DNA of 64,000 bases. Origin: Desulfonatronovibrio hydrogenovorans DSM 9292. GTDB taxonomy: Bacteria > Desulfobacterota > Desulfovibrionia > Desulfovibrionales > Desulfonatronovibrionaceae. Position 1 is the first letter of the stretch, and the number at the start of each line of letters is the position of its first letter. Both the position numbers and the translations under genes were made by a program. A model generated the notes under the pieces. The model worked only from the letters and a program-made list of their open reading frames with translations, had not been told where the DNA came from and did no database searches. This document shows positions 1-9,372 of this stretch, one piece after another. Location: the NCBI RefSeq assembly GCF_000686525.1, contig NZ_JMKT01000010.1:62001-126000 (forward strand). Reading direction: 5' to 3'.

Positions 1-694
1 CCGGATTTCTGATGGTGGCTGAACTGAAAATAAAGACCGGCTCCCGGCCGTAGTGAGCGCAGATCCTGGCCAGACGCCGGAATACCCAGGCCATATTGGA
101 GCCCATAACTCCCCGGTAGGTGTGGACTTCATCCACAATCACATACTTAAGGCCGGAGAAGAAGCCCTTCCACTTCCGGTGATAAGGCAGAAAGGACCGG
201 TGAAGCATGTCCGGATTGGTCAGGATTATCCTGGGCGGGTCCTTCTTGATCATGGACCTGACAGCATGGTCAGTATCACCGTCATACACGGCTGAAGATA
301 TATCCTGATTTTCCTTCAGACGTCCGGCCAGTTCAGCTATGAACTGATGCTGATCCTGGGTCAGGGCCTTTAAAGGAAAAAGATACAGGGCCCTGACTTC
401 AGGGTCTTCCAGGATGGATTCAAAGACCGGAAGATTGTAGATCAGGGACTTGCCACTGGCCGTGGGCGTTGAAACAACCACGTTTTTTCCGGATCTGACC
501 AGATTGATGGCCTCTGCCTGATGGGTGTACAAAAACCTGATCCCGCTTTTTTCCAGGGCCTGGACCAGGGAGTTATCCGTGCAGCTTAATCTGGCATATT
601 CGCCCTTTTGAGCGGGGAAAACCTTATGACTGACAATGTTGATACCCAGGGCTTCATCCCCGGAGACCTGTCTGATAAATTTTTCTATGGACAC
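1..694 (-). CDS. DEAD/DEAH-box helicase, N-terminal part (cut by window edge)
   Basis: The minus strand is open from a GTG at 694 to the window edge. Translation gives superfamily 2 helicase motifs in order: a Q-motif-like stretch (FLYTHQAEAI), Walker A (STPTASGKSL), LFPLKAL, TNPDML, the Walker B box DEVH and motif III SSAT. The order and spacing resemble the MrfA/YprA-type helicases that carry a C-terminal Zn-binding domain, but that end lies outside the window, so the subfamily is an inference. The GTG lies 11 bp after the stop of the response-regulator gene, which suggests cotranscription. No strong ribosome site is visible before the GTG, so the exact start is uncertain. Likely an ATP-dependent DNA helicase in repair. 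Confidence 0.85.
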   Translation of the reverse strand, partial: MSIEKFIRQVSGDEALGINIVSHKVFPAQKGEYARLSCTDNSLVQALEKSGIRFLYTHQAEAINLVRSGKNVVVSTPTASGKSLIYNLPVFESILEDPEVRALYLFPLKALTQDQHQFIAELAGRLKENQDISSAVYDGDTDHAVRSMIKKDPPRIILTNPDMLHRSFLPYHRKWKGFFSGLKYVIVDEVHTYRGVMGSNMAWVFRRLARICAHYGREPVFIFSSATIRNP

Positions 695-705
695 GTAACA
701 GCAGG

Positions 706-2079
706 CTATTTGGCCTGGATATTATACTTCTTGAGCTTATACTGCAGAAGACTCTTGGAAATACTCAGGAGTTCCGCCGCCTTGACCTGGACAAAATTGC
801 TCCTGACCAGGGCTCTTCTGATCAGGGCCGCCTCTATCTTCTCCAGGGTTCCGGACAGCTCCAGCCTGATAGGCAGCAAATCCACCGCACTCTTGAACTG
901 GGCTTCCTCATCCTTGATCTCACTGGGCAGATCATCAACTCCGATCAGATCCTTGGCAGCCAGGACCATGCATCTTTCCACCACGTTTTCCAGCTGGCGG
1001 ACATTACCGGGCCACTCATAAGCACTCAAGTATTCCAGGGCATCAGGAGAGAATTTTTTCCTGGACTGGATGTTCTCCCCTGCTAATTTCTGCATGAAAT
1101 GAGCCACCAGCAGAGGGATATCCTCCCTTCTTTCCCGCAGGGGTGAAATATTGATATTGACCACATTCAGGCGGTAGTACAGATCTTCCCTGAATTCTCC
1201 CCTGGCCACGGCCTCTTTGAGATTCTTGTTGGTGGCTGCCACCAGGCGGATATCCACGCTGATGGTTTTGCTGCCGCCCACCCGCTCAAAGGACTTTTCC
1301 TGCAGCACCCGCAGCAGTTTGACCTGAAGATCGCTGGAAAGTTCTCCGATTTCATCAAGAAACAGGGTCCCTCCGTGCGCCAGTTCAAACCGGCCTTTTT
1401 TCATGGCTGTAGCCCCGGTGAAAGAGCCTTTTTCGTGTCCGAATATCTCGCTTTCCAGGACCCCGGGACTCAGGGACATGCAGTTCACAGAAATAAACGG
1501 TCCGTCCTTGCGGGGTGAGGAATAGTGTATGGCCTTGGCCACAAGCTCCTTGCCCGTACCGGACTCCCCGGTGACCAGGACTGTGGATTTGCTGGGGGCC
1601 ACCTTGGCCACCACCTGAAGAACCTCCCGCATGGGCTTGCTCTTGCCTACCAGCTTGTGCGGCCCGTGCTGCTCAGCCAGGGTCTGCCGGAGCAGGATGA
1701 TCTCCTGCTCGGACCTGGAAAGCATGACTGCTTTTTTGACCGACAGCAGGAGCTCATCGTTGGCAAAAGGCTTGGAAATATAGTCAAAGGCCCCGCACTT
1801 CATGGCCTCCACTGCTCCGTCTATGCTGCCATAGGCGGTCATGATCAGGACCGGTATATGGGGATAATTCTTATTGACGTGTTCAAGTATCTCCTGTCCG
1901 GTGACTCCGGGCATCTTCATATCCGTAATCACCACATCCACTTCTGACTCATCAAGGTAGTCCAGGGCCATCTGGGAATCGTTCAATGCAGTCACATTGT
2001 ATCCTTCTTCACCCAGGATGGTTTCCAGAATCAGCAGGTAATTCTTTTCGTCATCTATGACCAGAATCTGTGTACTCAT
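706..2079 (-). CDS. Sigma-54-dependent response regulator (NtrC/AtoC family)
   Basis: 457 residues with the full three-domain layout. An N-terminal receiver has acidic residues at 9-10 and the phosphoacceptor Asp53 in ITDMKMPG. A central AAA+ domain has Walker A GESGTGKE at 171-178, the sigma-54 contact loop written GSFTGA (218-223, a known variant of GAFTGA), and Walker B FLDEIGEL near 240. A C-terminal Fis-type helix-turn-helix (AAELLSISKSLLQYKL) ends the protein. It activates RNA polymerase-sigma54 at enhancer-dependent promoters after phosphorylation. The histidine kinase gene lies 48 bp upstream on the same strand and is the obvious partner. The regulated genes cannot be told from the sequence. 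Confidence 0.93.
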   Translation of the reverse strand: MSTQILVIDDEKNYLLILETILGEEGYNVTALNDSQMALDYLDESEVDVVITDMKMPGVTGQEILEHVNKNYPHIPVLIMTAYGSIDGAVEAMKCGAFDYISKPFANDELLLSVKKAVMLSRSEQEIILLRQTLAEQHGPHKLVGKSKPMREVLQVVAKVAPSKSTVLVTGESGTGKELVAKAIHYSSPRKDGPFISVNCMSLSPGVLESEIFGHEKGSFTGATAMKKGRFELAHGGTLFLDEIGELSSDLQVKLLRVLQEKSFERVGGSKTISVDIRLVAATNKNLKEAVARGEFREDLYYRLNVVNINISPLRERREDIPLLVAHFMQKLAGENIQSRKKFSPDALEYLSAYEWPGNVRQLENVVERCMVLAAKDLIGVDDLPSEIKDEEAQFKSAVDLLPIRLELSGTLEKIEAALIRRALVRSNFVQVKAAELLSISKSLLQYKLKKYNIQAK

Positions 2080-2127
2080 TTATCTTTCCGACTATTAGAC
2101 ATTCACCGGCTTGGCTGCCCCATCTAT

Positions 2128-3555
2128 TCATGTAGCTACCGGAAAAATCACCCTGACTCTGCCACCGCCGGAATCATTGTTGGACAGGACTATTCTTGCG
2201 CCGTGGTTTTTGATGATGCTGCCCACGATTGCCAGTCCGAGGCCTGTTCCGGTATCCTTGGTTGTATAAAAAGGCTCAAGATATTTGTCCAGCATGGAAG
2301 GTTCAAAACCAGGTCCTGAATCAGAAACCGTGACTTCCGGGTCTGGTCCAGGATTCATTTCCACCCTGATGGTTCCGTTATCAGGGACAGACTGCAGAGC
2401 ATTGACAAAAATATTGTAAAAAGCCCTGTACAGCAGATCCTTGTCACCGGAAACCACCAGCTGCTCTGGAAAATCCTTTTCCAGGGAGACATTATGCTTC
2501 TCCACCTCTGAAGCCAGAAAAGAAAAGATTTCTTCCCAGACCCGGACCAGGTCAACCTGCTCCATTCTGGGCTGCTTGGGCCTGGCATAATCCAGAAAGT
2601 CGTTGACAATTTGACTCAGTCTTTTGGATTCATCAAAAATGGCCTCCAGCAGTCTGGCATTAGGAGATCCCTCCCTTTTAGCCCGACCATGCAGGATTTC
2701 GCTGCTGCTTCGAATGATTCCCAGAGGGTTTCTGATCTCATGGGCGATACTGGCCACCATTCGGCCCATGCTGGCCAGCTTTTCATTCTGATGCAGCTCT
2801 TTTTCAAGTCTTTCCTTTTCAGAAATCCTCTGGGCCAGGACCCGGTCCGTGCGCAGGATGATCATGTACAGCATGAAAAAAAGAACCAGGGAGGTTGTAA
2901 ATGAGCCGATGATGATCAGCCACTGAAAATGAATCACTGTTTCGTAATCCGCTGTAATATCCTGGGTGAACTCCAGGATACCCATGATGGTTTCTTCCCT
3001 CAGTCCCAGGGTCCTTTCCACCCTTAATGGGTAAACCGTCCTCAGAACAATGGAATCAGGCTCCAGGGAGAACCTGAGCATTGCCATCCAGTTGGAGATC
3101 TTTTTCTGGAGCTTGAAGCTGTACTGACCATGTTCAAAAGCATTTTTGACACTGATATCCGCCAGGTCGGTCTGCCCCACCAGATCACTGTTGGTGGAAT
3201 AGGAAATGGCTCCCTGGTGATCGTAAATCCTCACTTCCAGAACGTGAAAGCTGTGGGTCGTTGAGCGGATAACCTGCTCCAGGCGCTCGTACTGAGCAGG
3301 CTGTCTCAGCTCAATCCGGCCGAAGCCCAGGACCGTAGGCAAGGTAAAACGCTGGTATATCTGGTGATTAAGGTTCTCTGCCAGCAGCAGGGCAAACTCG
3401 TGATTTTTGTTGAGAATAGTTTCCCTGGCGTAATTGGCAATAAAAACTGACAAGGCCAGAATAGAGGCCAGGATCAGAACCAGGGAACTCCAGGAAAGGA
3501 ATTTGACCAGCTGAAACGGACGGGCCGGATCAGGCTTGAAAAGATGCCTGAACAA
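2128..3555 (-). CDS. Membrane sensor histidine kinase
   Basis: 475 residues. A first membrane helix lies near 18-40 and a second near 215-240; the segment between them is an extracytoplasmic sensor of about 170 residues. A cytoplasmic linker leads to the H-box HEIRNPLG, whose His is the autophosphorylation site, an N-box (FYNIFVNALQSV), the G1 box VSDSGPGF and the G2 box TGTGLGLAIV. This is a complete HisKA-HATPase_c kinase of the NtrB/ZraS type, matching the sigma-54 regulator encoded just downstream. The sensor region has no motif that names a ligand. Confidence 0.92.
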   Translation of the reverse strand: MFRHLFKPDPARPFQLVKFLSWSSLVLILASILALSVFIANYARETILNKNHEFALLLAENLNHQIYQRFTLPTVLGFGRIELRQPAQYERLEQVIRSTTHSFHVLEVRIYDHQGAISYSTNSDLVGQTDLADISVKNAFEHGQYSFKLQKKISNWMAMLRFSLEPDSIVLRTVYPLRVERTLGLREETIMGILEFTQDITADYETVIHFQWLIIIGSFTTSLVLFFMLYMIILRTDRVLAQRISEKERLEKELHQNEKLASMGRMVASIAHEIRNPLGIIRSSSEILHGRAKREGSPNARLLEAIFDESKRLSQIVNDFLDYARPKQPRMEQVDLVRVWEEIFSFLASEVEKHNVSLEKDFPEQLVVSGDKDLLYRAFYNIFVNALQSVPDNGTIRVEMNPGPDPEVTVSDSGPGFEPSMLDKYLEPFYTTKDTGTGLGLAIVGSIIKNHGARIVLSNNDSGGGRVRVIFPVAT

Positions 3556-3681
3556 ATCTAACCTCTCTTCAGACCCAGCAACAGCAGGATCATAAAATTG
3601 GCCGGGCCCTGATGAGCCCCTCTGTTACTTGGCTGATCCGACAATCCATAATCCTTTCTGAACCAAAAAATCATGTCCAAT

Positions 3682-4857
3682 CTACATCTTTGCAAGGAGT
3701 TTGCCGATCCTGGCCAGGCACTTTTCCAGAACTTTTTCACTGACCGCATAGGATATCCTGATACACCGGTCATCTCCGAATGCCGCTCCAGGAACCAGAG
3801 CTATCTTTTCCTGCTCCAGAATCAACTGGCATAATCTTGTGGAGTTGTCCACTTCGCCACGATAAAAAGTGTCCAGTCTGGGGAATACATAAAATGCCCC
3901 GTCCGGTCTGGGACAAAACGAATCTTTCCAGGAGCCGATCATGTCCAGAGCCAGATCCCTTCTGGACACAAAGGCCTTTTTCATCTCTTCCACAAACTCA
4001 AATGGTCCGGTCAAGGCAGCCAGAGCCCCCTTCTGGGCAATGGAACAGATATTTGATGTTGACTGGCCCTGAATTTTGGACATGGCCCTGATCAGATCAA
4101 CATGGGCCAGGACATAGCCGATTCTCCAGCCAGTCATGGCAAAGGTCTTGGACAGCCCATTGACCACTGCGACTTTTTCCTTGTTTTTGGCCCAGAAACC
4201 GCATAGAGATGCTGGCTCGGCAGGCTCATAAACCAGCTGATCATAAATTTCGTCACTGATCACAAAAATATCCCTGGATACAGCCCAGTCAGCCAGCTGG
4301 TCCAGACTTTTCTGATCATAATGGCATCCGGTGGGGTTGGATGGAGTGTTGAGGATCAAAACCCTGGTCCTGGGAGTGACATACTTGTCAAGTTTGTCCG
4401 GACTGACTAGAAAACCATCTTCAGGTTCGGTGGGAACCACCACCGGAACACCCTGGGCCAGCTGGACCATGGCTGGATAGCTGACCCAGTAGGGGCCGGG
4501 AACAAGAACTTCATCCCCGGGATCGATAAGGGCCTGAAGGATGTTGTACAGACATTGCTTGCCGCCGTTGGAGACCATTACCTCGTCAAACCGGCAGTCA
4601 ATGGCGTATGATTTGGAAAAATACCCGGCCACGGCCTGGCGCAGTTCAGGAATTCCCGGCACAGCCGTGTACCTGGTAAAGCCCTGGTCCAAAGCTGCTT
4701 TGGCTGCCTGGATGATGTGGGCAGGTGTGGAAAAGTCCGGTTCACCCACTGCCAGACTGACCACATTTTCCCCGCTGGCCCGCATTTCCTGGGCTTTGGC
4801 GTTTATGGCCAGGGTTGCCGAGGGTTGAACACTGGAAACTCTTTTGCTAAAGTTCAT
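3682..4857 (-). CDS. aspC: Aspartate aminotransferase (class I, PLP-dependent)
   Basis: 391 residues, normal for the subgroup I-gamma aspartate aminotransferases (AspB/AspC). Visible signatures are LAVGEPDFSTP near 35-45, the substrate/PLP region NTPSNPTG near 170-177, SDEIYDQLVY near 201-210, and the PLP-binding Lys237 in the motif SKTFAMTGWR. The enzyme interconverts aspartate and 2-oxoglutarate with oxaloacetate and glutamate in the cytoplasm. It is transcribed away from the aldehyde oxidoreductase operon. The 215 bp between the two divergent units must hold both promoters, but I cannot assign clear -35/-10 boxes. Prephenate aminotransferase activity is possible in this subgroup. Confidence 0.9.
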   Translation of the reverse strand: MNFSKRVSSVQPSATLAINAKAQEMRASGENVVSLAVGEPDFSTPAHIIQAAKAALDQGFTRYTAVPGIPELRQAVAGYFSKSYAIDCRFDEVMVSNGGKQCLYNILQALIDPGDEVLVPGPYWVSYPAMVQLAQGVPVVVPTEPEDGFLVSPDKLDKYVTPRTRVLILNTPSNPTGCHYDQKSLDQLADWAVSRDIFVISDEIYDQLVYEPAEPASLCGFWAKNKEKVAVVNGLSKTFAMTGWRIGYVLAHVDLIRAMSKIQGQSTSNICSIAQKGALAALTGPFEFVEEMKKAFVSRRDLALDMIGSWKDSFCPRPDGAFYVFPRLDTFYRGEVDNSTRLCQLILEQEKIALVPGAAFGDDRCIRISYAVSEKVLEKCLARIGKLLAKM

Positions 4858-5072
4858 GACTAGCCCCTTTGGACGCTGTTTTTTTTAATTCTTTAATAAA
4901 AACAAAAAGATCTGCCACATTGTGCCCCGGCCGAACAACAACCCCCTGATCATACAAAAACCGTTGTCCGACCAGGAAGTCTGGTCTTGGATCATTTTGC
5001 CGTGTCAAAAAAGATAATCAAACTTTCCCTCAAGGTAAAACATAAAATTTTCCCATCAATCGGAGGAAGATA

Positions 5073-5495
5073 GTGAAGATTCTGAAACCCAGCAACATGA
5101 AAAGATGCATAGGCTGCTATTCATGTTCCCTGGCCTGCGCCAGGAATGTCCATAAATCCCTCTCCTGGAAAAGATCAGGCATCCGCATCCATTCTTCAGG
5201 CGGGATAAGTACCGGCTATGAAGCCACGGTCTGTCTGGCCTGCGATCCTCCCCCCTGCGCTCCGGTCTGTCCCACTGAAGCTTTAAGGCCCAGAAAGGGA
5301 GGAGGAGTGATCTTCAAAGAAAAGCTCTGCATCCACTGCGGTGAATGTGCCACAGCCTGTCCGGTGGAGGCCATATATTTTGATCCGGTCAAAAAAATAC
5401 CTGTATTCTGTATCCATTGCGGCAGGTGCGTATCTTTCTGTCCCCATGACTGCCTTGAAATGGCCGAACCTTCAAAGGAGGACGGCAATGAATAG
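5073..5495 (+). CDS. Polyferredoxin, AOR-associated 4Fe-4S electron carrier
   Basis: 140 residues starting at GTG 5073, preceded by the ribosome site GGAGGA. It has four cysteine clusters: CIGCYSCSLAC at the N-terminus, CLACDPPPCAPVC, CIHCGECATACP and CIHCGRCVSFCP. This is the four-cluster pattern of HycB/CooF/AorA-like ferredoxins. The stop codon overlaps the start of the aldehyde:ferredoxin oxidoreductase gene by 8 bp, so the two are translationally coupled and the protein is probably the physiological electron acceptor of that enzyme. Confidence 0.92.
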   Translation: MKILKPSNMKRCIGCYSCSLACARNVHKSLSWKRSGIRIHSSGGISTGYEATVCLACDPPPCAPVCPTEALRPRKGGGVIFKEKLCIHCGECATACPVEAIYFDPVKKIPVFCIHCGRCVSFCPHDCLEMAEPSKEDGNE

Positions 5496-7263
5496 CATGT
5501 TTAAAGTTCTTGTTGTTGACCTTTCCAGAAAGAAGTCCAAGGTTGAATATTTTGACACAAGAAAGACCTGGATCGGTGGCAGCGGACTGGCTGCAGGTCT
5601 TTTTGAACACTTTGCCGACTTTGATGCTGATCCTTTTCACCCTGATCAGCCTTTGATCCTGGCCATCGGTCCCTTGACCGGGCTGTTTCCCCTCATGAGC
5701 AAGACCATCATGAGTTTCATGTCCCCGTACAACGGTCAGTACGCCGAATCCCATGGCGGGGGAAGGTCAGCCCTGGCCTTAAGGTTTGCCGGATATGACG
5801 CCTTAGTAGTCACGGGCCGGGCCCGGAAACTCACCTGTCTGGGCTTTGGATCCCAGGAAATCAACATCCAGGATGTCCATTACCTCAAAGGGATGGACAT
5901 CTTCAGGACCGGCAAGGTCCTCAGGGGGCTTAAACCCAGAAACCCCGGACACCGGAGCATCCTGCGCATCGGGCCGGCCGGGGAAAACAGGATCAGTTAC
6001 GCCTGCGTCAACGTTGACACTTACCGCCATTTTGGCCGCATGGGCGGCGGAGCAGTCATGGGTGCCAAAAATCTCAAGGGTATTATCATCTCCGGCGACT
6101 CCACCCAGGACCTGCCACATGGCAGGATCAAGGAGTACAACAAGGTCTACAGGGAAATATATTCCACTGTTACTGAAAGTGGAGCAGTCCGCAAGTATCA
6201 CAACCTTGGCACTCCGGAAAATCTGATCCCCTTGAATGAACTAAGGGCCCTGCCCTGGCGCAATCTCCAGAGTACCCATGACCCTGAAATAGAATCCATA
6301 TCCGGGGAAAAGTTTGCAGACGACCTCCTTTTGCGCCAGGTGGCCTGTGCAGGGTGTCCAGTAGGATGCATCCACATCGGACTGCTCAGAGAGCGGTTCG
6401 GTCATGAACATGAATATCTGTACCGGCAGGTGTCCTACGACTATGAACCCATCTTCGGAATGGGATCCATGCTGGGCATTACCTCGGCCCCGGGGGTATT
6501 AACTCTTCTGGAAGAGGTGGAAAAACTCGGTCTGGATGCCATCAGCGCAGGAGTTGCCCTGGCCTGGGCAACCGAGGCCCTGGAAAAAGGAGTTGTCGGC
6601 ATTGACCAGACCATTGTTGACCTGCAGTTCGGCAATGTTCAGGCTTATGTCCAGGCCCTGACCCACCTGGCCGGACAGGACAACGAGTTTTACCTTGAAC
6701 TGGGAAAAGGAGCCCTGGTTGCAGCGGAAAAATACGGAGGCGAAGATTTTGCCTGCGTCCTGGGTCAGGAAATGGCCGGCTATGCCACAGGTGAAAATTA
6801 TTTTGTCAGCCAGGCCCTGGGATTCAGGCATTCTCACCTGGATACCGGAGCCTACAGCTTTGACCAGGAGGAACAGGCCAGGGACATCCACAAGTCCATT
6901 GACTACATGCAAAGCCAGGAGATATACCGGATACTCATGTGCTCTGTTGCTGGATGTCTTTTCGGTCGCAAGGCCTATCCAAAGGAAACCATTCTCAAGG
7001 CCCTCAACTCAACCGGACTGGACTATTCAGAACAGGAATTGGATCAGGCTGTCCAGGCCATCCAGGCCCACCGCTGGGCCATCAAATTCAGGACCGGGTT
7101 CAATCCCGATGAAATCAAGATTCCAGGAAGATTCCTGGAGGTTGAAACCTGGAAGGGCAGGACCGATCCGGACTATCTTTTTAAACTCAAGGAAAAGTAC
7201 CAGGAGGTCCTCAGGACCCTGGCCGAAAAACACGTCTTTACCACCAATGGTGACCAGGAATGA
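5488..7263 (+). CDS. aor: Aldehyde:ferredoxin oxidoreductase, tungsten-dependent
   Basis: 591 residues from ATG 5488, chosen because AAAGGAGG lies 6 bp upstream; a longer frame from 5341 would run through the ferredoxin gene. N-terminal features GGSGLAAGLFE and LAIGPLTG match the AOR first domain. GGGAVMGAKNLKGI is a family pterin-binding signature, CAGCPVGC gives cysteines for the 4Fe-4S cluster, and a further Cys lies in SVAGCLFG. The family oxidises aldehydes to acids with W-bispyranopterin and passes electrons to ferredoxin, here probably the protein encoded just upstream. The physiological aldehyde cannot be read from sequence. Confidence 0.93.
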   Translation: MNSMFKVLVVDLSRKKSKVEYFDTRKTWIGGSGLAAGLFEHFADFDADPFHPDQPLILAIGPLTGLFPLMSKTIMSFMSPYNGQYAESHGGGRSALALRFAGYDALVVTGRARKLTCLGFGSQEINIQDVHYLKGMDIFRTGKVLRGLKPRNPGHRSILRIGPAGENRISYACVNVDTYRHFGRMGGGAVMGAKNLKGIIISGDSTQDLPHGRIKEYNKVYREIYSTVTESGAVRKYHNLGTPENLIPLNELRALPWRNLQSTHDPEIESISGEKFADDLLLRQVACAGCPVGCIHIGLLRERFGHEHEYLYRQVSYDYEPIFGMGSMLGITSAPGVLTLLEEVEKLGLDAISAGVALAWATEALEKGVVGIDQTIVDLQFGNVQAYVQALTHLAGQDNEFYLELGKGALVAAEKYGGEDFACVLGQEMAGYATGENYFVSQALGFRHSHLDTGAYSFDQEEQARDIHKSIDYMQSQEIYRILMCSVAGCLFGRKAYPKETILKALNSTGLDYSEQELDQAVQAIQAHRWAIKFRTGFNPDEIKIPGRFLEVETWKGRTDPDYLFKLKEKYQEVLRTLAEKHVFTTNGDQE

Positions 7264-7326
7264 CTCCAGCCGGAAGCACTCATCTGCACCAAAGCAGGCC
7301 TCTGAACAGGGGCAGGTGGACCTGTC

Positions 7327-7761
7327 ATGCTTGAAGAGATTAGAAGAATTATTAAGACCAGCGACCTGGCGGTTCTGGCCACCAGCAGTGAAAACCAGCC
7401 TCACTGCTCTCTCATGGCCTATATTCCTGATTCAGGCTGCACTGAAATCTATATGCTGACCAGGAAAGAATCCCGCAAATACAAGTATATAAGCGCCAAT
7501 CCTTTGGTCAGCATCATGATCGACACCAGACTGGACCGTCCAGAATCAAGGAAGTCCATCAAGGCCCTGACCATAACCGGCTCCTGCCGGCCTGCTGACC
7601 CGGGCCGGCAGGAAGAACTGATTAAAGCAATCCTGGCCAGACATCCCCAGCTGGAAATTTTGACCAGGGATCAGGATGCAATCGCCATCCAGACGACCAT
7701 CAGCTCTGTCCTGCTTTTGGACGGAGTAAAAAACGCATTCTTTACTGAACCCGCCGGCTAG
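7327..7761 (+). CDS. Pyridoxamine 5'-phosphate oxidase-fold FMN-binding protein
   Basis: 144 residues with the split-barrel pattern of the PNPOx-like family: an N-terminal helix followed by LAVLATSSENQPHCSLMAY, then IYMLTRKESRKYKYI and VSIMIDTR. It is shorter than true PdxH and lacks its C-terminal region, so it is more likely a general FMN- or F420-type flavin reductase of unknown substrate. It lies 63 bp after the AOR gene on the same strand and may be cotranscribed, but no functional link is proven. Confidence 0.8.
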   Translation: MLEEIRRIIKTSDLAVLATSSENQPHCSLMAYIPDSGCTEIYMLTRKESRKYKYISANPLVSIMIDTRLDRPESRKSIKALTITGSCRPADPGRQEELIKAILARHPQLEILTRDQDAIAIQTTISSVLLLDGVKNAFFTEPAG

Positions 7762-7825
7762 CCCTGCAAATCTTAAACAGGACTGGGCATGCCTCTTCCA
7801 AGCCAGGTCAGCAGCCTGCTTTCTC

Positions 7826-8689
7826 TTAATATATCTTTCTTTTGGTAAAACTTGAACCCAGCACGTTAAACGTGTTCTCCACTATGAAGATAGCACTTTC
7901 ATCATTGGAAAACACTGTCTCTTCCAGACGCTTAAGCATGATATTGTTGGTTATGGCCATGATCACATTTTTGTCACTGCCGGTATAGGCACCCTTGCCT
8001 GTGATAAAAGTGGCTCCCATTTTCAGATCTTTGATCATTTCATCGGCTATTTCCCGACTTTTATCAGAAATAATCAGGACCAGTTTCCGCTGGTTAAACA
8101 TGGCCAGAGTATACTCCAGAACAAACGACATGATAAAGACCAGGATCAGCGAAGCAATGACCAGGTCAATTTCCAGAACAAACAGGCTGGCCGAAAACAC
8201 AAAAAAGTTGAACAGAAAGTAAAACTTGCCAATCCCCAGGTTGTACTTCTGGTTGAGCATGACCGCTATGACGTCCAGCCCCCCGTTGGAACCAAGAGAC
8301 CTGAGCACCAGTCCGCAACCAGCTCCGCATACTGCCCCGGCAGCAATGGCAGCGTAGAGCTGATTCTGGATGCCGAAATCAACAGTCAGGAATTCAAAGG
8401 CCAGGGTCGCCACCACCGTGGCATAAAGACTGTAATAAAAAAACCTTTTGCTTACGTACATCCAGCCCATGGCAAACAAAGGGATACTCATGAAAAAGTA
8501 CAGCAGGCCGGCAGAGATTACAGGGGTAAGATAGTACACCAGCAGGCCCAGTCCGAACACGCCCCCTGGAATGAACTGATGATGAAAAGCAATACCCTTG
8601 AGGCCTATTGAATAGATGACAGAACCAATGGTGATGATCAGGATGTTCCACCATACGGTATAGGTGATTTGCTCCAGCTTCTTGGGCAC
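7826..8689 (-). CDS. YitT family integral membrane protein (DUF161/DUF2179)
   Basis: 287 residues when started at GTG 8689, which has GGAGG 8 bp upstream (8698-8702). A longer frame to 8800 would add a poorly matching N-terminus. Five or six hydrophobic segments fill the first two thirds, including the motif RSLGSNGGLDVIAV typical of the YitT family. The C-terminal soluble part, with KMGATFITGKGAYTG and IFIVEN, is the DUF2179 domain. The molecular function is not established. Its neighbours give no further clue. Confidence 0.85.
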   Translation of the reverse strand: MPKKLEQITYTVWWNILIITIGSVIYSIGLKGIAFHHQFIPGGVFGLGLLVYYLTPVISAGLLYFFMSIPLFAMGWMYVSKRFFYYSLYATVVATLAFEFLTVDFGIQNQLYAAIAAGAVCGAGCGLVLRSLGSNGGLDVIAVMLNQKYNLGIGKFYFLFNFFVFSASLFVLEIDLVIASLILVFIMSFVLEYTLAMFNQRKLVLIISDKSREIADEMIKDLKMGATFITGKGAYTGSDKNVIMAITNNIMLKRLEETVFSNDESAIFIVENTFNVLGSSFTKRKIY

Positions 8690-8859
8690 CTGAAAAACCT
8701 CCGGAACATAAAGATAACGGGCCGGGACCGACCCTGAGCTACACAGGCAGAATCCCCAAACAAAAAGCGGGCCATAACTTAACCACAACCACGAGGTCAA
8801 GAAAAAAAGGCGGCCTGGACCTGACCGCTCTGCTCAGGCCGGCCTGAATCCCGGACCGG

Positions 8860-9162
8860 CTATTCCAGGATTTTCTTTATTTCCTGCAGCCCCTTTTTCA
8901 CATCACCCAGAACTCCGGAAAATCTGCCATGCTCTTCCAGGCGCATGCGGGCACCATCTATAGTCAATTTGTCATGATACAAAAGGCTTTTAATTTTTTT
9001 GAGGAGCTGAACGTGTTCAGAAGTGTATAAACGCTGCCCGGTCCTGGTCCTGCCGGGTTGGAGCTGGGGGAATTCAGTTTCCCAGAATCTGAGGACATAG
9101 GTTTCCAGGCCGAGCATTTCAGCGACCTGGCCGATTTTATAGGTTTTCTGATCCTGGTGCAT
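8860..9162 (-). CDS. MerR-family transcriptional regulator downstream of pheT
   Basis: 100 residues. The N-terminal winged helix-turn-helix reads KIGQVAEMLGLETYVLRFWETEFPQL, the classic MerR DNA-binding motif, followed by the second wing QRLYTSEHVQLL and a short helical tail. There is no cysteine- or ligand-binding domain. Small MerR-like genes follow pheT in many deltaproteobacteria, in the place held by ihfA in enterobacteria. It lies on the same strand as pheT, 210 bp downstream, with a stem-loop between them. The target is unknown. Confidence 0.85.
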   Translation of the reverse strand: MHQDQKTYKIGQVAEMLGLETYVLRFWETEFPQLQPGRTRTGQRLYTSEHVQLLKKIKSLLYHDKLTIDGARMRLEEHGRFSGVLGDVKKGLQEIKKILE

Positions 9163-9282
9163 GGATCAAGACTAAACATATCGTCCTGTTTGGTAAAGCC
9201 TTTAAACAGGACCTACATGCAAAAGCATATCTGTTTCTCATTCATCTGCAAAAGAGCTAAAGTCCAGCAGCCTGCAAGCAAA

Positions 9283-9319
9283 TGGCCGTCATAGAGTCTG
9301 GCAAGCTCTTTGACGGCCA
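9283..9319 (-). terminator. Stem-loop between pheT and the merR gene
   Basis: TGGCCGTCA at 9283-9291 pairs with TGACGGCCA at 9311-9319, extended by AGAG/CTCT across a T-T mismatch, with a 9-nt loop. In the minus-strand transcript it lies 54 bp after the pheT stop. The bases after it are only moderately U-rich, so it could be a weak terminator, an attenuator or an RNA-processing site. The stem itself is clear. Confidence 0.5.
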
Positions 9320-9372
9320 CGGATAATGCCCAGGGACACCTTGTCCCGGCATGAAATCATCCACTTAATCCG

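Noticed and set aside
5341-5487. An extended N-terminus for the aldehyde oxidoreductase
   Set aside because: It would overlap the ferredoxin gene by about 150 bp and has no ribosome site, whereas AAAGGAGG precedes ATG 5488 and the family N-terminus begins there.
8690-8800. An earlier start for the YitT protein
   Set aside because: GGAGG at 8698-8702 is placed correctly for GTG 8689, and the added residues do not look like the family.
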